The notes beneath the pieces are model-generated. The model saw nothing but the letters and a program-made list of their open reading frames with translations. It was not told the origin of the DNA and did no database searches. Shown here piece by piece: positions 6,365 through 8,871 of a stretch of DNA of 8,871 nucleotides; position 1 is the first letter of the stretch, and each line of letters starts with the position of its first letter. This DNA is from Gallionellaceae bacterium UBA5126 (GTDB lineage: Bacteria; Pseudomonadota; Gammaproteobacteria; Burkholderiales; Gallionellaceae). The stretch covers positions 7,014 to 15,884 of the forward strand of contig DHYQ01000040.1 of the NCBI GenBank assembly GCA_002414205.1, read 5' to 3'. A program made the translations under genes and the position numbers.

Positions 6365-7211
6365 AATGGGCTGCTTCGACTGTGACATCGGGTGTTTGTT
6401 CCGCTTGCAGGCTATAGACACGGCGGCTGTCGGCACGCAGCACGACGAACTGCCAGCCCATTAAGTCAAAGCGCTCTCCTTGTTTTGGAACCCGACCGGC
6501 GGCTTGCAAAATCAGTCCGCCCATCGTGTCGCACTCTTCACGACTGAAATCCGCACCGGTCACGGCGTTGAAATCCTCGATTTCGGTATCGGCTTTCAGG
6601 CGATAGCGCCCATGGCCATCCGGGATGACATTGTCTTCGCAAGCATCAAAGTCATATTCATCTTCAATGTCTCCGACAATTTGTTCCAGTACGTCTTCAA
6701 TCGTCACCATGCCAGACACGCCACCATATTCGTTGACCACCAGCGCCAAGTGATTGCGTTTGCTGCGGAATTCGCGCAGCAGTACGTTCAGACGCTTGGA
6801 TTCCGGCACAAAAATCGCCGGGCGCAGGCTGTCGCGCAGGTCAAACTCTTCCCCGGCGCAATAGCGCAATAAATCCTTGGCCAGCAAAATGCCGATGATG
6901 TGATCCTTGTCGCCTTCTATCACCGGGAAGCGCGAGTGCGTGGTGGCAATCATGTAGGGGATAAATTCTTTGGGTGATTGACTGATGTCGATCACATCCA
7001 TCTGGGCGCGGGGAATCATGATGTCCCGTACCGGGCGCGCAGCGACTTGCAACACCCCTTCCATCATCGACAGGGCATCCGCATCCAGTAAGTCGCGCCG
7101 GTAGGCTTGTTGCAAGATGTCGAGTAATTGCTGGCGATCTTCGGGCTCACCCGACAGCAGCGCGGTCAGGCGAGCCAATAACGAGGGTTTGCGGGGCGCA
7201 GAATGGTCCAT
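6363..7211 (-). CDS. corC: CorC/YbeX family CBS-pair protein (Mg/Co homeostasis)
   Basis: This 282-residue soluble protein (E. coli CorC about 292) has an acidic N-terminal region, two CBS domains (about 66-120 and 130-186) and a C-terminal CorC_HlyC transporter-associated domain (about 200-272). Landmark sequences are VRDIMIPRAQMDVI at 61-74 and NEYGGVSGMVTIEDVLEQI from 160, followed by VGDIEDEYD. There is no DUF21 membrane domain, which separates it from CorB/YfjD-type proteins. CBS pairs of this family bind adenine nucleotides. The family was named for an effect on Mg and Co efflux with CorA; work on E. coli YbeX also links it to ribosome metabolism, in keeping with its partner YbeY. The ATG overlaps the ybeY stop by one base (TAATG) and I see no SD, so translation is probably coupled to ybeY. 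The position after ybeY is the conserved one. Confidence 0.95.
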   Translation of the reverse strand: MDHSAPRKPSLLARLTALLSGEPEDRQQLLDILQQAYRRDLLDADALSMMEGVLQVAARPVRDIMIPRAQMDVIDISQSPKEFIPYMIATTHSRFPVIEGDKDHIIGILLAKDLLRYCAGEEFDLRDSLRPAIFVPESKRLNVLLREFRSKRNHLALVVNEYGGVSGMVTIEDVLEQIVGDIEDEYDFDACEDNVIPDGHGRYRLKADTEIEDFNAVTGADFSREECDTMGGLILQAAGRVPKQGERFDLMGWQFVVLRADSRRVYSLQAEQTPDVTVEAAH

Positions 7212-7666
7212 TATGCAAGCATCTGGTAAGGATCCGGGAGGTGCAATTCTAGCATTAGCTGGGTTTCCAGTGCCTCCATTTCAGCCGCTTCCGCTTCATT
7301 TTCATGGTCATAGCCTTGCAAATGCAGCGCGGCGTGCAGGGTCATGTGGGCGTAGTGAGCGCGCAGGGATTTGCCCTGTTCTGCCGCTTCGCGCATGACG
7401 ACGGGGGCACAAATTACCACGTCGCCTTGCAAGCCGCCGGGCAGGTCGTCATACACGAAGGTCAGCACATTGGTGGCGTAATCCTTGCCGCGATAGGCCA
7501 GATTCAACTCGCGCCCCTCCTCCTCATCGACGAGGCGCAAGGTTAGGCCCAGCGGCTGTTGCAGGGCTTTCTGCACCCAGCGGCGAAATTGCCAGCGTGG
7601 TGGAATGTCGGCAGCGCTGCTGGCGTATTGCACCGCCATCGACAAAGCATGTTTCTCGACCATCAT
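7211..7666 (-). CDS. ybeY: YbeY, zinc endoribonuclease in rRNA maturation
   Basis: YbeY is a nearly universal single-domain metalloprotein needed for 16S rRNA 3'-end maturation and late 70S quality control. The 151-residue product matches the family length (E. coli 155). The zinc signature is intact: H111, H115 and H121 in [12 protein letters not shown]. The second hallmark is present as [13 protein letters not shown]; most members have VLSFP, so Thr replaces Ser and the Pro is absent here (VLTFVYDD). Two adjacent ATGs start the frame. The first overlaps the miaB stop as ATGA, with GGAG five bases upstream; the second is eight bases from it, and the difference is one residue. In most gammaproteobacteria and betaproteobacteria ybeZ stands between miaB and ybeY; here it is missing. 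Confidence 0.97.
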   Translation of the reverse strand: MMVEKHALSMAVQYASSAADIPPRWQFRRWVQKALQQPLGLTLRLVDEEEGRELNLAYRGKDYATNVLTFVYDDLPGGLQGDVVICAPVVMREAAEQGKSLRAHYAHMTLHAALHLQGYDHENEAEAAEMEALETQLMLELHLPDPYQMLA

Positions 7667-8871
7667 GCCTGCTCCACCCAGACGCCGCGCAGGGTGTGGC
7701 GCACGACTTCGTTAATGTTGACGTGGGTGAATTGGCCGATTAAATGCGCCGGGGCGGCAAAATTCACCACGCGGTTGTTGTCGGTGCGTCCGGCCAATTC
7801 GTTGGCATCTTTTTTCGAGCGCCCTTCTACCAGCACGCGCTGCACGCTGCCCAGCATGGCTAGTGCGATGGTTTGTTCGTTGGCGTCGATTTGCAGTTGC
7901 AGGCGGCGCAGACGGGCGGCATGGACTTCTGGCGGGGTATCGTCGTGCATTTCCGCTGCCGGGGTGCCGGGGCGCGGGCTGAAAATAAAGCTGAAGCTGC
8001 TGTCGAAGCCGACATCCTCAATCAGCTTCATGGTGGCGACAAAATCCGCCTCGGTTTCGCCGGGGAAGCCGACGATAAAGTCCGAGGAAATGCAGATGTC
8101 GGGCCGGGCGGCACGCAGGCGGCGGATCACCGATTTGTATTCCAGCGCGGTGTGGCCGCGTTTCATGGCCGCCAGAATGCGATCGGAGCCGGATTGCACC
8201 GGCAGGTGCAAATGGCTGACCAGCTTGGGTGTGGTGGCGTATACGTCGATCAAGCGCTGGGTCATTTCCTTGGGATGCGAGGTGGTGTAGCGAATGCGCT
8301 CGATGCCGTCCAGCGCGGCGATCGCCTGAATCAGAAACGCAAAATCCACGATTTCGCCATCTTCATGCTCCCCAGCATAGGCATTGACGTTCTGCCCCAG
8401 CAACGTCACTTCCTTCACGCCTTGCGCCATCAGCGTTTCCACTTCGCGCATCACGTCGGCAAACGGGCGCGACACTTCCTCGCCACGGGTGTAAGGCACT
8501 ACGCAATAGGTGCAATACTTGCTGCACCCTTCCATGATGGCCACAAAGGCCGAGCCTGCCGTGGATTGTGGCGTGGGTAGATGGTCGAATTTTTCGATTT
8601 CCGGGAATTCAATATCCACTTGCGGCAAGCCGCTCTGGCGACGCGCCTGAATCAGTTGCGGCAAGCGGTGCAAGGTCTGCGGGCCGAACACCACGTCCAC
8701 ATACGGTGCCCGTTTGACGATGGCGTCGCCTTCCTGGCTGGCCACGCAGCCGCCCACGCCGATAATCAGGTTGGGATTTTCCGCCTTCAGGGCGCGAATG
8801 CGCCCTAAATCGGAATACACCTTGTCCTCGGCTTTTTCCCGAATCGAGCAGGTATTCAGCAGAATCACATC
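7663..8871 (-). CDS. miaB: MiaB, tRNA-i6A37 methylthiotransferase (N-terminus beyond window edge)
   Basis: MiaB is a radical-SAM methylthiotransferase that converts i6A37 to ms2i6A37 in tRNAs reading UNN codons. The window holds 402 residues from [17 protein letters not shown] to the stop; by comparison with E. coli MiaB about 41 N-terminal residues lie outside, including the first cluster cysteine (in GCQMN). Visible are the other two UPF0004-cluster cysteines (NTCSI, residue 8, and [11 protein letters not shown], residue 42), the radical-[11 protein letters not shown] motif (C116, C120, C123), [24 protein letters not shown] and a C-terminal TRAM domain (about 335-398). The first in-frame GTG at 8868 is an internal Val codon, not the start. 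It ends shortly after the TRAM domain, lacking the longer E. coli tail. Its TGA overlaps the ybeY ATG by four bases (ATGA), so the two are almost certainly cotranscribed. Confidence 0.97.
   Translation of the reverse strand, partial: DVILLNTCSIREKAEDKVYSDLGRIRALKAENPNLIIGVGGCVASQEGDAIVKRAPYVDVVFGPQTLHRLPQLIQARRQSGLPQVDIEFPEIEKFDHLPTPQSTAGSAFVAIMEGCSKYCTYCVVPYTRGEEVSRPFADVMREVETLMAQGVKEVTLLGQNVNAYAGEHEDGEIVDFAFLIQAIAALDGIERIRYTTSHPKEMTQRLIDVYATTPKLVSHLHLPVQSGSDRILAAMKRGHTALEYKSVIRRLRAARPDICISSDFIVGFPGETEADFVATMKLIEDVGFDSSFSFIFSPRPGTPAAEMHDDTPPEVHAARLRRLQLQIDANEQTIALAMLGSVQRVLVEGRSKKDANELAGRTDNNRVVNFAAPAHLIGQFTHVNINEVVRHTLRGVWVEQA

Noticed and set aside
7873..8580. Long plus-strand open frame (235 codons) opposite miaB
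   Set aside because: It is antisense to unmistakable MiaB motifs, has no recognisable domain, and such frames are common opposite GC-rich genes.
8866..8868. GTG as a start for a shorter miaB
   Set aside because: It is the Val codon in DVILLNTC, a conserved internal segment of MiaB; the true start is beyond the window edge.
1..8871. Mobile elements, CRISPR arrays, tRNA or rRNA genes, uptake-sequence repeats
   Set aside because: None seen: coding is continuous, no direct-repeat arrays or transposase motifs were found, and the DUS or USS core words I looked for did not appear.

Overview
All supported genes in this window lie on the minus strand, so transcription runs from high to low coordinates. 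The DNA is moderately GC-rich by eye. The gene content (MiaB, YbeY and CorC that read like the E. coli proteins, a PP0621-like small protein, PilS/PilR, AmpD) points to a gammaproteobacterium or betaproteobacterium with type IV pili. I cannot place it more precisely from sequence alone. Coding is extremely dense: the only intergenic gap over 20 bases is 62 bases long (5112-5173), and no stretch over 300 bases lacks a gene.

First block, 8871 to 5174. It runs miaB (5' end outside the window), ybeY, corC, then a gene for a cyclic-nucleotide-binding domain fused to an EAL domain. The first three genes overlap by 4 and 1 bases, and the fourth follows after 13 bases with a strong Shine-Dalgarno. 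This is the widely conserved miaB-ybeZ-ybeY-corC-lnt neighbourhood, but ybeZ (phoH-like) is missing and the gene after corC is the cNMP-EAL gene instead of lnt. The first genes serve tRNA modification and rRNA maturation, plus a CBS protein tied to Mg/Co homeostasis. The fourth is a predicted c-di-GMP phosphodiesterase with an intact-looking cAMP/cGMP pocket.

Second block, 5173 to 1. A candidate sigma70 promoter in the 62-base gap leads into a small one-TM, Cys/His-motif protein (PP0621-like). It is followed by pilS, pilR, ampD and a MASE1-PAS sensor gene that runs off the low-coordinate edge. Successive genes overlap by 17, 4 and 11 bases, and the last pair is separated by 15 bases. PilS/PilR is the sigma54-dependent two-component system that controls pilin expression, AmpD is a cytosolic peptidoglycan-recycling amidase, and MASE1 proteins are membrane sensors usually ending in diguanylate cyclase or kinase modules.

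Most of the window is ordinary core genome. The points worth a second look are the cNMP-EAL fusion in the lnt position, the loss of ybeZ, the unknown small protein leading into pilSR, and the SD-less, same-frame ampD/MASE1 junction. I found no RNA gene, mobile element, CRISPR array or repeat family.
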